Below the pieces are notes generated by a model that searched no databases, was not told the origin of the DNA, and was given only the letters and a program-made list of their open reading frames with translations. Below are positions 7,535-16,205 of a DNA stretch of 36,938 nucleotides, piece after piece. The position numbers and the translations under genes were made by a program. Where the stretch lies: positions 1-36,938 of the forward strand of contig JAHEDH010000017.1 of NCBI GenBank assembly GCA_024641285.1. The letters are read 5' to 3'. This DNA comes from a bacterium. Lineage in GTDB: Bacteria > Actinomycetota > Acidimicrobiia > Spongiisociales > ZC4RG35. Numbering within the stretch: position 1 is the first letter of the stretch; every line of letters begins with the position of its first letter.

Positions 7535-9091
7535 TCAGCTCGACCGCCGGATCCTGCGAACCAGCCCGGTCACCACGTCCCAGACCTCATCGATGGCGAA
7601 CAGGCGCGCCAGGCCGAGATACAGCAGGCCGGCGACGGCGGCTCCCATCAGGCCGGCTACCTCGACCGGTAGGGCATCGTCGAGCAACCGGGATGTGGTG
7701 AGCGAGATCACGCCGGCGATGGCGGCCGCCGCTGTGACCTTGGCAGCGAACCAGGCGAATCCGGCGAATTCCCGTCCTCCACCCTCCCGCAGCCACGCCG
7801 CCGTGATGACGATGGCGTACAGCGCGACCCCGAAGGTGGACCCCGCGGCGATGCCGTCGCCTCCGTTGCGGTCGGTCAGAAAGAAGAGCACGGGGATCGT
7901 CACCGCCGTCGTGAGGGTCCCGACGACGACCGGCAGCCACATGCGTTGCTGGGCGTAGAACGCGCGACTCACCACCTGATGCATCGCCCAGAAGGGAATG
8001 GACAGCGAGAAGAGCGCAAGCAGGCTCGCCACCGTGTCCGTGTCAGCCGCGGTGAACTCTCCGTACTGGAAGATCGCCCGGACGATGGGTGTGGTCAAAG
8101 GCAGGATGAGAGCGGTGGCGAGTGCGCCAACGGCCAGCCCCGACCGCAGTGACACCGTGACCGTGTCACGCATCTCGTCGTGCCGGCGCTCCGAGAAGAG
8201 ACGCGCCATGAAGGGGAAACTGGCGACACCGGCGGTCTGCGCGATGACGCCGACGGGCAGCATGTTGAGACGCCTGGCGAAGTTGAGGCCTGCAGTGGTT
8301 CCGGTCTCGGCGAACTGGCCGAAGTATCGGGGCCACTGCTCGTCGAGAGCCACCACGGTCTGTCCGACCATCAGGGGCAGTGCCAGTCGAAGATATCGTC
8401 CCGTCGCGGGATGGGATCGTGGCACCCCACGGACCAACCGGATGCCGAGCCGATGCGCTCCCCACCATTGAAGACCGAAGCTCCCTGCGGCGGCGCCGAT
8501 CAGCCCGCCGACCAGGAACCACATCGGAGTCGGCTCAGCCGCCAACGTTCCGATCAATCCCCCGACGATGATCCCGCCGTTGTAGAACAGCGGACCGAGA
8601 GCAGGGATCGTGAATCGCTTCTCGGCGTATTGCGCGGCGGTGAACAGCCCGCCGAGGAGGAAGAAGGTCTGAAGCCCGATCGCCACTCTGGTGAGCGGGA
8701 CCAATCGGTCGATCAGGCCTGCGTCGAGTTGGTTGAAGACGAGCTCGACGAGCTGCCGGGCGAACACGAGCCCGGCGGTCAGCAGCACGAGTGCGATCAC
8801 TGCCACCGCCCGGAAGACGGCGGTGAAGCTCCGGTTCAAACCCGCATCGTCATCGGCGGCACGGTGTTCGGTGAGGATGGGGACGAGCGTGATGGCCAGA
8901 TAGCCGCCTGCCAGCAGGAAGTAGAGATAGTCGGGCAGGGTGAAAGCGTTGACGTAGAGGTCGGTCTCGACTGTTCGTCCGAGCACCGCGCCGATGACCT
9001 GCTCTCGGACGACGCCCAGCAGCCGTGACAGCAGGATGCCCGCCGAGACGATGGCCGCCGCCTGGCCGAGCGAGGCGGAACGGCGAGTCAT
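7535..9091 (-). CDS. murJ: lipid II flippase MurJ/MviN family
   Basis: 518 aa from ATG 9091 (MTRRSASLGQAAAIVSAGILLSRLLGVVREQ); the open frame further upstream is Arg-rich and lies over the PHP gene. It is a polytopic membrane protein with about 14 hydrophobic segments. Family hallmarks are the N-terminal SRLLGVVREQVIGAVLG, DLYVNAFTLPDYLYFLLAGG (in place of the usual aDaF..a..lPnllr.l...g), and ARRLNMLPVGVIAQTAGVASFPFMARL in the middle. It flips the peptidoglycan precursor lipid II across the cytoplasmic membrane. The C-terminal pseudokinase of mycobacterial MviN is absent. Its start overlaps the PHP gene stop (ATGA), implying co-translation. Confidence 0.9.
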   Translation of the reverse strand: MTRRSASLGQAAAIVSAGILLSRLLGVVREQVIGAVLGRTVETDLYVNAFTLPDYLYFLLAGGYLAITLVPILTEHRAADDDAGLNRSFTAVFRAVAVIALVLLTAGLVFARQLVELVFNQLDAGLIDRLVPLTRVAIGLQTFFLLGGLFTAAQYAEKRFTIPALGPLFYNGGIIVGGLIGTLAAEPTPMWFLVGGLIGAAAGSFGLQWWGAHRLGIRLVRGVPRSHPATGRYLRLALPLMVGQTVVALDEQWPRYFGQFAETGTTAGLNFARRLNMLPVGVIAQTAGVASFPFMARLFSERRHDEMRDTVTVSLRSGLAVGALATALILPLTTPIVRAIFQYGEFTAADTDTVASLLALFSLSIPFWAMHQVVSRAFYAQQRMWLPVVVGTLTTAVTIPVLFFLTDRNGGDGIAAGSTFGVALYAIVITAAWLREGGGREFAGFAWFAAKVTAAAAIAGVISLTTSRLLDDALPVEVAGLMGAAVAGLLYLGLARLFAIDEVWDVVTGLVRRIRRSS

Positions 9092-9936
9092 GCGGGAACG
9101 GCGAAGTGACGCAGGTCGTCGAGGATCTCGTCGGGCACCGCAATCCCCACCCGTCCCAGGCCCAGCTCGACATCCGACTTGTAGGTGCCGTGGTAGTCGG
9201 ACCCACCCGACGCAAGCAGACCGAACCGGCCTGCGAGCGCCACCATGCCCGATCTGCCCTCGGCGAGATAGCTCCCGTAGTGGCACTCGATGCCGATCAG
9301 GCCGTGATCTCGGAGATCGGTGAGCAGGTCGGCCATCTCGAACCGGTTGTCGATCGCGAGCGTGTGTGGGTGGGCGAGGATCGGCACGCCCCCGGAGGCT
9401 CTCGCCAATTGGATCGCCTCTCTCGGGCCGAGTCGATCCCTGGAGACGTACGCCGGCGCCCCGTTGCCGAGATACTGGGCGAAGGCCTGCTCCATCGAAT
9501 CCACGTGGCCATGGCGCACCATGACGGCGGCGATGTGCGGCCGGCCGACCGAGCCCTCGCCGGCCTGCTCGAGTACCTCGGCGAGGTCGATCGGTATGCC
9601 GAGTTCGTCGAGCCGCTCGACGATCCGGGCGTTGCGCTCGTCCCTGCCCATCTGGAGGCCAGCGAGGCGGTCCTGAAGAGGCCCGGGCACCGGCTCGAGC
9701 CAGAGCACCAGGAGGTGCATACCGCCCTTGTCGTAGTCGAGCGAGAGCTCGACTCCTGGGATCAGCTCGATTCCCTTACGGTCGGCGGCCACCTTCGCTT
9801 CGGCGACTCCTTCGAGCGTGTCGTGGTCGGTGAGCGCCACGGTCCGTAGGCGCATCGCCGCCGCGCGTTCGATCAGCTCGGTGGGGGTGTCCGAGCCATC
9901 CGAGAACGAGCTGTGCGTGTGCAGGTCGATCGCCAT
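9088..9936 (-). CDS. PHP-domain phosphoesterase (YciV/RNase AM-like)
   Basis: 282 aa from ATG 9936, giving the canonical start MAIDLHTHSSFSDGSDTPTELI; an in-frame ATG 45 nt upstream would add a Pro/His/Arg-rich leader and is less likely. PHP metal-binding motifs are visible: HTHSSFSDG, LTDHDT, the Glu in GIELIPGVELS, GRPHIAAVMV, ILAHPHTLA, and SGGSDYHG near the C-terminus. The family includes the 3',5'-nucleotide bisphosphatase and 5'-3' exoribonuclease TrpH/YciV/RNase AM, using two or three divalent metals. The substrate here is inferred from family only. It is the upstream partner of murJ. Confidence 0.88.
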   Translation of the reverse strand: MAIDLHTHSSFSDGSDTPTELIERAAAMRLRTVALTDHDTLEGVAEAKVAADRKGIELIPGVELSLDYDKGGMHLLVLWLEPVPGPLQDRLAGLQMGRDERNARIVERLDELGIPIDLAEVLEQAGEGSVGRPHIAAVMVRHGHVDSMEQAFAQYLGNGAPAYVSRDRLGPREAIQLARASGGVPILAHPHTLAIDNRFEMADLLTDLRDHGLIGIECHYGSYLAEGRSGMVALAGRFGLLASGGSDYHGTYKSDVELGLGRVGIAVPDEILDDLRHFAVPA

Positions 9937-10105
9937 CGACGCGAGGCTAGGCGAGCGGTGGGCGGGCCTGGTGTGATCCACCCACGGCTGGGGCGCCCGT
10001 GCCGATAGCCGAGGTGGCTTCCGACGGGGTGGTTCGCCGAGTGTTTGGTTTCGCGCCTGTGGGTGATTTGTCGGCTTGCGGTGCCGGGTTACGGGCGAAA
10101 TGAGC

Positions 10106-10141
10106 CTCGCCCCTACGGATCAGTGTGGCTCGTCCCTACGG
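10106..10141 (+). repeat. imperfect direct repeat in the PHP/cyclophilin intergenic region
   Basis: The 13-mer CTCGYCCCTACGG occurs at 10106-10118 and 10129-10141, separated by 10 bp; the second copy overlaps the cyclophilin stop codon. The rest of 9937-10135 shows no gene. It may be part of a dispersed intergenic repeat, but a single window cannot show that. Confidence 0.4.
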
Positions 10142-10909
10142 CGCGATCCGGATCGTCTCGATGTATGCGGTCTCTGTGGGTTTGCTCTTCTCGCGGGTGG
10201 TGCCGCGGATGGTCTCGATGGCGGCGATCCGATCGATCGTGTCCATGCCGGAGACGACCCGCCCGAGGACATTGAAGGTCGGCGAGAGGTTCGCTCCTTC
10301 TGAGCCATCGATGATCATGAACTGACTGCCGTTCAAATTGCTGGCCGGGGTCTTGGCCAGGGCAACGACGCCCTCGTCGTAGATGAAATCGTCACTCGGG
10401 AACTCGTTTGGGATGCTGTAGCCGGGTCCACCTAAACCAGAGGCCAGCGGGTCACCGCCCTGGATGAGGAAATCGTCGGCGACCCGGTGGAAGACGGTGC
10501 CGTCGTAGAAGCCCTGCTCGGCAAGCCATGCGAACGAATTGACCGACAGCGGCGATGTGTCGACATCGAGTGCGATGACGATCTCACCGCAGGATGTGAC
10601 CAGTGTGGCAGTGGCGCCCTCACTGAGCCCAGCATCGCCGGCGGCGTCGTAGTCGACGAGCTCGCTCGCCGGAGGCTGGTCCGCTCCGCAGGCGGTCGGC
10701 TGATCACGGAATGCCTGGTAGTCGGGTGGAAGGCCCTCCTCGCCGTTGGTGAGGGCGGGAACGACGATCAGAACCAACGCCACGAGGAGGCCGAGCCCGA
10801 GCGCGGTTCGAATCCGCCGGAAGGTCTCTTTGCGCTGCGCAGCCTTGCGCTCGGCTTCGCGCTTCGCCTGTCGGAGTTCTTTCTGTCGTTGCTGTTTCTC
10901 GCTGGCCAT
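10136..10909 (-). CDS. membrane-anchored peptidyl-prolyl cis-trans isomerase (cyclophilin type)
   Basis: 257 aa. Residues 1-33 are highly basic and helical ([23 protein letters not shown]), followed by one transmembrane helix ([17 protein letters not shown]) and a short linker with a Cys pair region. The cyclophilin domain occupies about residues 95-255: [59 protein letters not shown] (a Q is kept at the active-site GSQF) and [16 protein letters not shown]. The enzyme accelerates prolyl isomerisation, here tethered so the domain is probably extracytoplasmic. It is divergent from lysC with 81 bp between starts, so the two share a promoter region. Confidence 0.92.
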   Translation of the reverse strand: MASEKQQRQKELRQAKREAERKAAQRKETFRRIRTALGLGLLVALVLIVVPALTNGEEGLPPDYQAFRDQPTACGADQPPASELVDYDAAGDAGLSEGATATLVTSCGEIVIALDVDTSPLSVNSFAWLAEQGFYDGTVFHRVADDFLIQGGDPLASGLGGPGYSIPNEFPSDDFIYDEGVVALAKTPASNLNGSQFMIIDGSEGANLSPTFNVLGRVVSGMDTIDRIAAIETIRGTTREKSKPTETAYIETIRIAP

Positions 10910-10990
10910 CGGTCGGTCAGCGTAACCGGCCCGGCGGATTCGGAGTTCGGCGCCGTCGTCGTATCCTTTCGACGAACTGATCAGGATCCC

Positions 10991-12220
10991 ATGCTCATCG
11001 TCCAGAAATACGGCGGCACCTCCGTCGCTTCACCAGAGAGAATCTCGGCGGTCGCCGACAGGATCTGCGCTACCAAAGCCGGTGGCCACGACGTGGTCGT
11101 CGTCGTGTCCGCCATGGGCAAGACGACCGACGAGTTGATCGCTCTCGCCTCCGCCGTCAATCCGGACCCGCCCGCTCGGGAGATGGACATGCTGCTCACG
11201 GCGGGCGAGCGCATCTCGATGGCGCTCACCGCGATGGCGATCCATCGGCGCGGCGTCGAAGCGGTGTCGTTCACCGGATCGCAGGCCGGCATCCTCACCG
11301 ACGCGGCTCACGGTGCTGCGAAGATCACCGAGATCCGGGGCACCCGGGTGAGAGAGTCCCTCGCCGAAGGCAAGGTCGTCATCGTCGCCGGGTTTCAGGG
11401 TGTGGATCCCGAGTCCAGGGAGATCACGACGCTCGGCCGCGGGGGCTCCGATGCCACGGCGGTGGCACTGGCTGCGGCACTCGGGGCAGATGCCTGTGAG
11501 ATCTTCACCGACGTCGACGGTGTGTTCACGGCCGACCCGAGGATCGTCGCCGACGCAAGGAAGCTCGACGAGGTCTCGTTCGAGGAGATGCTCGAGCTCT
11601 CCGCGTCCGGTGCCGGTGTCCTCATGAGCCGCTCGGTCGAGTTCGGCCGCCGTTTCAATATTCCGATACATGTTCGCTCGTCGTTCAACGACAATCCAGG
11701 GACCTGGGTGAAGGAGACCACCATGGAACAGGCCGTCATCAGCGGGATCGCCCATGACACATCCGAGGCCAAACTGACGATCCGCGGTGTTCCCGACACC
11801 CCGGGAATCGCCGCCCGGCTGTTCGAGCCGATGGCATCCGCCGACATCAACGTCGACATGATCGTCCAGAACACCTCGACCGACGGGACCACCGACATCT
11901 CATTCACCGTTCCCAAGTCGACGCTGGCAGAGGCCCGGGACATCGCTGCCGAGATCGCCGAAGCGATGGAGGCGAGGTCGGTCGACGTGGACTCCGCGAT
12001 CGGCAAGGTCAGCCTCGTCGGAGCCGGGATGAAGTCCCACCCCGGCGTGGCGGCGGGTGTTTTCCGTGCGCTCGCCGACGCCTCGATCAACATCGGCATG
12101 ATCTCCACGTCGACCATCCGGATCTCGTGCGTCGTCGCCGAGGCCGACACCGAGCGCGCCGTGCAGGTTCTGCACGAGCGGTTCGACCCGCCAAACATCT
12201 CTCAGGAGGTCGGAGCATGA
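10991..12220 (+). CDS. lysC: aspartate kinase (alpha form; internal start for beta)
   Basis: 409 aa from ATG 10991; the reading frame is open further upstream, but that region lies over the cyclophilin gene. The N-terminal kinase domain begins [17 protein letters not shown] and includes [69 protein letters not shown] and YTDV-like [16 protein letters not shown]. Two C-terminal ACT domains start near residue 265 ([21 protein letters not shown] and [20 protein letters not shown]) and normally bind Lys/Thr for feedback control. It phosphorylates aspartate as the first step toward Lys, Thr, Met and diaminopimelate. The stop overlaps the asd start (ATGA), forming the classic actinobacterial lysC-asd operon. 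Confidence 0.96.
   Translation: MLIVQKYGGTSVASPERISAVADRICATKAGGHDVVVVVSAMGKTTDELIALASAVNPDPPAREMDMLLTAGERISMALTAMAIHRRGVEAVSFTGSQAGILTDAAHGAAKITEIRGTRVRESLAEGKVVIVAGFQGVDPESREITTLGRGGSDATAVALAAALGADACEIFTDVDGVFTADPRIVADARKLDEVSFEEMLELSASGAGVLMSRSVEFGRRFNIPIHVRSSFNDNPGTWVKETTMEQAVISGIAHDTSEAKLTIRGVPDTPGIAARLFEPMASADINVDMIVQNTSTDGTTDISFTVPKSTLAEARDIAAEIAEAMEARSVDVDSAIGKVSLVGAGMKSHPGVAAGVFRALADASINIGMISTSTIRISCVVAEADTERAVQVLHERFDPPNISQEVGA
11711..11725 (+). promoter_or_regulatory. internal ribosome binding site and in-frame start for the LysC beta subunit
   Basis: AAGGAG at 11711-11716 precedes an in-frame ATG at 11723 by 6 nt, exactly at the kinase/ACT boundary. In Corynebacterium and Bacillus the regulatory beta subunit of aspartokinase is made from such an internal start; translation here would yield a 165-residue two-ACT polypeptide. 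Confidence 0.7.
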
Positions 12221-13242
12221 ATCCATTCAACGTGGCAGTGGTCGGGGCCACCGGTGCGGTCGGCCGCACGATCCTCTCGATCCTCGCCGAACGTCAGTTC
12301 CCCGTGAAGGAGATCCGTCTGTTTGCGTCGGCGCGGTCGGCAGGCTCGGTGGTCGAGACCGCCTGGGGTGCGATCACGGTCGAGGACCTCACGACCGCCG
12401 ACCCCGCCGGCATCGACATCGCCTTGTTCTCGGCGGGCGGCGATCGATCACGCGAGTTCGCACCCAAGTTCGCCGCCGCCGGTGCGGTGGTCATCGACAA
12501 CTCGTCGGCATTCCGCATGGACCCCGACGTCCCCCTGGTCGTCGCCGACGTCAACGACGAAGCGATCGTCGACCGTCCGCGAGGGATCGTCGCCAACCCC
12601 AACTGCACCACGATGGACCTGATGATGGCGGCCGGGCCGCTTCACCGGGCCGCGGGGCTTCGTTCGATGGTCGCAACCTCGTACCAATCCGTCTCCGGCT
12701 CGGGAATGACCGGCGTCGTCGAGCTGCTGCGCCAGATCGACGTGCTTCGTCCGAACCCCGATGCACTCCGCGAAGGCGGCTTCGAGGATCCTGGTTCCGA
12801 CGTCTACGTCGCCCCGATCGCCTTCAACGTGATCCCATTCGCCGGATCGGAGAAGGAGCTCGGGTACACGGACGAGGAATGGAAGCTGGTTTACGAGAGC
12901 AGGAAGATCCTCGACGCTCCCGGCATCGAAGTCGAGCCGACCTGCGTTCGCGTCCCGGTCGTCACCGGCCATGGGATCGCCGCCACGATGTGGTTCGAGC
13001 GCGACCTCGACGTCGTCGAAGCCAAAGAACTGCTCGATGCTGCCCCCGGCGTCGAGGTCTGGACCGATGACGTCCCGACACCCCTGGATTCGGCAGGCAT
13101 CGACGACGTGCTCGTCGGTCGGCTTCGCAACACGGTGGGCGTCCCCGGGGGGATCAACCTGTGGGTGGTCGGCGACAACCTTCGCAAAGGCGCCGCACTC
13201 AACGCAGTCCAGCTCGCCGAGCTGGTCGCAGCGGAGCGCTGA
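12217..13242 (+). CDS. asd: aspartate-semialdehyde dehydrogenase
   Basis: 341 aa from ATG 12217 with AGGAGG at 12204-12209. The N-terminal NADP-binding motif is [34 protein letters not shown] and [23 protein letters not shown] follow, then the catalytic Cys in [14 protein letters not shown] and the substrate-binding [13 protein letters not shown], with the active-site His in [11 protein letters not shown]. It reduces aspartyl-phosphate to aspartate semialdehyde with NADPH. It is coupled to lysC by a 4-nt overlap, so the two first steps of the aspartate family pathway are co-expressed. The gene converges on the CAP protein with 16 bp between stops. Confidence 0.96.
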   Translation: MNPFNVAVVGATGAVGRTILSILAERQFPVKEIRLFASARSAGSVVETAWGAITVEDLTTADPAGIDIALFSAGGDRSREFAPKFAAAGAVVIDNSSAFRMDPDVPLVVADVNDEAIVDRPRGIVANPNCTTMDLMMAAGPLHRAAGLRSMVATSYQSVSGSGMTGVVELLRQIDVLRPNPDALREGGFEDPGSDVYVAPIAFNVIPFAGSEKELGYTDEEWKLVYESRKILDAPGIEVEPTCVRVPVVTGHGIAATMWFERDLDVVEAKELLDAAPGVEVWTDDVPTPLDSAGIDDVLVGRLRNTVGVPGGINLWVVGDNLRKGAALNAVQLAELVAAER

Positions 13243-13258
13243 GCGCTGAGCCGAGCCC

Positions 13259-13957
13259 TCAGACGATCGTCGGGCCCGCAGTCACCCAGACGTATTGCTG
13301 GAGCATCGAGGCCATCGGATCCTCGGTGGCCTCATCAGAAGTCAGTGAGTCCAGCGACGTGGTGAGGATGGCTGTGATGAGCCCCATCAGATCGACCTCG
13401 ACGACTGGGCCTGCTGCGTGGACAGCCGCCGGGGCGACAGGCTTCGTTTCGGCGCTCGTCGGAGCCGGGCTCGATGAAGCCGGGCTCGACGGCGCCGGAG
13501 ATGGAGCCGGAGCGGGGCTCGGGGTGGGAGCCGGAGCGGGGTCGGGCGCGGGTGCTCCGGCGCCGACGCAGAACACGACGGACACGTACTGCCTGCCGTC
13601 GGCTCCTTCGGCCACACCGGTGCCCATCGACGTCCACCCTGGGTCGGTGAGTTTCGACCAGTGATTCGGGCTCGCGCGGAACCCGGCGAAGATCAGGTCG
13701 ATCGACGGTCCGGCGCCGACGATCTCTGCTGCCCGTGAGCAGACCGAGGTGAGGTGACCGATCGACGCGTGGCTCACCGACTGGGCGCCGGCCTGCCGGG
13801 CTGCCGACGAGTTCGCCGTGGCCTCGGCATCGGATTGGATGGCCAGGCCCGAGCCGCGGGCCCCGGCGACCGCGGAATCGACCGCGTCGGCGGACGCGGG
13901 GAGGGCTCCGAAACACAGCACGAGGCAGAGCAATGCGGCGAGGGGGGCGAGTCGCAC
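13259..13957 (-). CDS. secreted CAP (SCP/PR-1) domain protein with Pro/Ala linker
   Basis: 232 aa from GTG 13957, chosen because it places a signal peptide first (VRLAPLAALLCLVLCFGALPASA|DA). The frame stays open upstream but then crosses the tRNA-Pro gene, so the long version is not real. Residues 30-135 resemble the CAP domain core: SAARQAGAQSVSHASIGHL, EIVGAGPSIDLIFAGFRASPNHWSKLTDPGWTSMGTGVA and QYVSVVFCVG. The usual catalytic-like His of SH and the H of NHW are present. A low-complexity PAPDPAPAPTPSPAPAP-type linker (about residues 136-170) leads to a ~60-residue tail of no known fold. CAP proteins are extracellular, and their bacterial roles are mostly unknown. Confidence 0.8.
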   Translation of the reverse strand: MRLAPLAALLCLVLCFGALPASADAVDSAVAGARGSGLAIQSDAEATANSSAARQAGAQSVSHASIGHLTSVCSRAAEIVGAGPSIDLIFAGFRASPNHWSKLTDPGWTSMGTGVAEGADGRQYVSVVFCVGAGAPAPDPAPAPTPSPAPAPSPAPSSPASSSPAPTSAETKPVAPAAVHAAGPVVEVDLMGLITAILTTSLDSLTSDEATEDPMASMLQQYVWVTAGPTIV

Positions 13958-14093
13958 GATATGCGATCCTAGGCCTGGAGACCTATACGGGCAAAGGGAT
14001 CCGACCCACTTCGGTCTGATCGAGCCGAAAATGGTCACTCGCATAGTCCTCCATTGGATGGACCGCCGTGGACCGGGTATCCTCGGCGGACAT

Positions 14094-14170
14094 CGGGACG
14101 TGGCGCAGCTTGGCAGCGCGCAGCGTTCGGGACGCTGAGGTCGTGGGTTCAAATCCCACCGTCCCGACCA
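14094..14170 (+). tRNA. tRNA-Pro (anticodon CGG), CCA encoded
   Basis: 77 nt fold as a standard cloverleaf. The acceptor stem CGGGACG pairs with CGTCCCG, the D-stem GCGC pairs around AGCTTGGCA, and the anticodon stem CAGCG/CGCTG carries loop TTCGGGA (anticodon CGG). The variable region is AGGTC, and the T arm GTGGG-TTCAAAT-CCCAC is followed by discriminator A and encoded CCA. It reads CCG codons. A decayed integrase gene converges on its 3' end, so this tRNA has been an attachment site. Confidence 0.97.
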
Positions 14171-14843
14171 GAGAAACCCCAGGTCAGGGCCGCCCTTCGG
14201 GGCGGCCCGCTGGTTTGGTACCCGTTTCCATCGCGCGTCCATCGCGCGTCAGATGAGGCCTCTTCCGCTGTCGTGGTCCTTTTCGGGAGGAATCGGTCGC
14301 CGTGGCGGTCCGCGGCGTGGCGGTCGGCTTCGGTGCTGGCTTGGGCGTAGATACCGAGTGTGAGCCTCGGGTCGGTGTGACCGAGTCGGGTCTGGGCGGT
14401 ATTGATGTCGATGCCTTCGAGTACGCGGCATTCAGGACCGCGGCGAGTGTCTGGTAGACCCGACGCACCGACCGTGGCGCCAAACGCTGGGACCAGTCGT
14501 TGACGCACTGCTGGATGTCGGAGGGGGTGAGTGACCCGATCGGCCTGTCTCCGAGAGCGGGGAGGATGTGGGTTCGGAGTGCCGACTCGTCGCAGGCTCG
14601 TGACGATGGACGTTTGGCGGGGTTGGAGTCGAGCCACTGGGCGGCGGCGGCCCGGAGCGGCTCCTCCGCCCGACGGGGATCCAGCCAGGATCCCCGACGT
14701 CGGCTCGCTCGCTCGTCGGCTTCGAACGCCTCTGCTTCACGTCGGGTTCTGAAGGTTCTCGTATAGACACGGCCGGATGGGTCGCGCAGACGGAGGTCGT
14801 ATCGTCGGGCACCATCTTTGGTCCACCGCAGGTGAATGCTCAC
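14149..14843 (-). pseudogene. internally deleted tyrosine recombinase (integrase) abutting tRNA-Pro
   Basis: From GTG 14843 the frame encodes an Arm/SAM-like N-terminus: VSIHLRWTKDGARRYDLRLRD, RTRREAEAFEADERASRRRG, then the core-binding region (RACDESALRTHILPALGDRPIGSLTPSDIQQCV and YQTLAAVLNAAYSK). Near 14414 the frame breaks. The other minus frame then encodes the very C-terminus of the catalytic domain: GIDINTAQTRLGHTDPRLTLGIYAQAS, with the LGH and the Tyr nucleophile region. The intervening catalytic part with the conserved Arg, Lys and HxxR is gone, so roughly 150 residues were deleted with a frame change. The C-terminal frame stops at 14149, inside the T loop of tRNA-Pro, the arrangement left by integration into a tRNA 3' end. 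The product cannot be active. Confidence 0.85.
14187..14208 (+). terminator. hairpin downstream of tRNA-Pro
   Basis: GGGCCGCC (14187-14194) pairs with GGCGGCCC (14201-14208) around a CTTCGG loop, 16 nt after the tRNA. Only a weak T-rich tail follows. It is positioned to end tRNA-Pro transcription and lies inside the integrase remnant. Confidence 0.6.
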
Positions 14844-14994
14844 CCTGAGCCGTCGGCGACCGACTCGGCCACCGGACTTCGGAGCTGGGTCACGAACTCG
14901 ACGACGGCTCGGCTTTGTCGTTGGGCATACACCACGGAGGTTGAATCCGACCCCATCGTTGACCAACCAGCTGGGTTGATCCCGCCGATGACGT

Positions 14995-15266
14995 TCAGAC
15001 GAAATGGGCGAGCCATCGCACCAGCACGAAACCTGGCAACACGAGCAGGCTGACATAGGCAATGAACCGAAACCGGCGACTCGACAGTGGCAGTTGGTGC
15101 GCCGCCACCACACCTATCAAACCGACGGGACCCAAGAAAAGAAGCCAACCGTCCCGTTCCTGATAGCAGTGTCAGTGAAACCGATGTCCGCAATCGGCGA
15201 TCCAGCCCAGCACGCAAACACACCCCCGACTCCCACTATGAATCGTGCTGGCCGTGTGATCTCCAT
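14995..15266 (-). pseudogene. frameshifted small membrane protein
   Basis: Starting at ATG 15266 the frame reads MEITRPARFIVGVGGVFACW followed by AGSPIADIGFTDTAIRNG. It then loses coding character and meets a stop, while the neighbouring frame continues as GWLLFLGPVGLIGVVAAHQL, a basic patch and FIAYVSLLVLPGFVLVRWLA before TGA at 14995. Joined, this gives a ~90-residue protein with three hydrophobic helices. The total span (272 nt) is not a multiple of three, consistent with a single indel around 15150. I do not recognise the family. It could be a decayed accessory gene or a sequencing error. Flanking stretches 14844-14994 and 15267-15437 show no gene. Confidence 0.45.
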
Positions 15267-15437
15267 CTCAAGAAGGTCCTTCGTGTTCCCCTGGCGACGA
15301 CGGCGCTTGCTTGGTGCACCCTCCCGATAGTCTCCCATGTTGCCTCTCAGATGACGGTGGTGATGCCGTCGCCTCATGGCCCCGGATGCTCTGAACCCGC
15401 ACATATCGCCAGATCAGGCGCCATATCGCACGTCTTG

Positions 15438-15483
15438 CCGGGTGTCCCCGAGCGGCACGTCGGCTCTCGCGTGCGGTGGGTCA
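15438..15483 (-). repeat. TA-cassette repeat, copy 1 (3' of vapC)
   Basis: This sequence ends in the vapC stop codon and includes a block related to copies at 16166 and 16872 (17/21 identities to copy 3 over 15438-15458). Reading from the stop, it contains GCACG...CGTGC, able to form a small hairpin, as in copy 2. Confidence 0.55.
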
Positions 15484-15897
15484 GATCACTTCGATTGGGC
15501 ATCTTGTGCCGGGCGCCCGAGAGAGCCGGTTGTCTGCAGTGAGGAAGTTACAGCCGAGAGTCTCTGCCAGAGCGATGTAGCAGGCGTCGTAGGCGGTGAG
15601 GTTGTCACGTAGCTGCCAGCTGCGAAGCAGCAGCGGCGCGGTGGGATACACGGTGATGGGAAGGTCGAGGAGATCGGTCACCGCCTGTTCGGCTTGGGTG
15701 GCGTCGATGGTTCCGACGTGGAGCTGGCGACGGATCACCGACAGGACCTCGATGCGAAGCAGATCAGGTGCGGCGATCTGCTCCCCGTGAAGTCTTTGCC
15801 GGTGATGGATGCCGTCGGGCCCCCCGTCGGCTACCGCCGGCGCGATGACCGAGGCGTCAACGACGAGCACGTTCGGATTCGAGAGCGGCGATGGCAT
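15481..15897 (-). CDS. vapC: PIN-domain toxin, VapC family
   Basis: 138 aa from ATG 15897; a GTG at 15870 would give the shorter VLVVDASV start. PIN-domain acidic residues are visible: the first Asp in VVDASVIAP, the Glu in LLRIEVLSVI, the Asp in NLTAYDACYIALAE and the final Asp in FLTADNRLSR. VapC toxins are Mg-dependent endoribonucleases, often cutting tRNA. The gene overlaps the upstream antitoxin by 41 nt (14 nt with the GTG start), the usual coupling for vapBC. All four acidic positions are kept, so the toxin looks functional. Confidence 0.9.
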   Translation of the reverse strand: MPSPLSNPNVLVVDASVIAPAVADGGPDGIHHRQRLHGEQIAAPDLLRIEVLSVIRRQLHVGTIDATQAEQAVTDLLDLPITVYPTAPLLLRSWQLRDNLTAYDACYIALAETLGCNFLTADNRLSRAPGTRCPIEVI

Positions 15898-16087
15898 CTT
15901 CTCCGCTCAATCGTCCTTTGCTGCGGTGTTCAATCCTGTCGAGAACTTCGTCGATGGTCGGGGTGGTCGCAATCAGTGCCAGTTTCGCCGCCAGGTACTG
16001 CTGGAGCGACTGGCCCGCTAGTTCCGCCTGACGGACCAGGGCTTCGTGGACTTCTTCGGGTACGTCCCGGACCTGCACATTGGGCAT
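15857..16087 (-). CDS. ribbon-helix-helix antitoxin (FitA/VapB-like)
   Basis: 76 aa from ATG 16087. The N-terminal MPNVQVRDVPEEVHEALVRQ followed by AELAGQSLQQYLAAKLAL is a ribbon-helix-helix DNA-binding unit of the FitA/VapB type. The C-terminal ~35 residues (PTIDEVLDRIEHRSKGRLSGEDAIAALESERARR) would wrap the toxin. It neutralises VapC and represses its own promoter. A promoter with a -10 box only 6 nt before the ATG and an overlapping inverted repeat suggest a leaderless, autoregulated transcript. Confidence 0.88.
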   Translation of the reverse strand: MPNVQVRDVPEEVHEALVRQAELAGQSLQQYLAAKLALIATTPTIDEVLDRIEHRSKGRLSGEDAIAALESERARR

Positions 16088-16122
16088 GCATGCATAATAC
16101 ATGCAGCCGGCTGGAGAGGCAA
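16087..16122 (-). promoter_or_regulatory. vapBC-type promoter with overlapping inverted repeat operator
   Basis: On the minus strand TTGCCT (16122-16117) and TATTAT (16099-16094) are spaced by 17 bp, and the -10 ends 6 nt before the antitoxin ATG, which predicts a leaderless mRNA. TGCATG/CATGCA (16087-16092 and 16100-16105) form an inverted repeat around the -10 box, a likely operator for the RHH antitoxin. Confidence 0.65.
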
Positions 16123-16165
16123 TAGGGAGCTTCGAACCAAATATCGTGCAGAAACGCACCTTCCG

Positions 16166-16205
16166 TCGAGTGCTCGGGATCGGCACGTCGGCGTGCGGTT
16201 GGTCA
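16166..16205 (-). repeat. TA-cassette repeat, copy 2 (3' of relE)
   Basis: This repeat ends in the relE stop codon. The block 16166-16186 matches 16872-16892 at 17 of 21 positions, and the part next to the stop matches copy 1 (TGACC-ACCGCACGC, then CCGACGTGCCG). GCACG/CGTGC can pair as a hairpin. Confidence 0.6.

Noticed and set aside
13958-14242. N-terminal extension of the CAP protein frame to 14242 (contains a WDLNPRPQRPERCALPSCA stretch)
   Set aside because: This is the antisense translation of tRNA-Pro and the integrase remnant, a well-known artefact; the signal peptide starts at GTG 13957.
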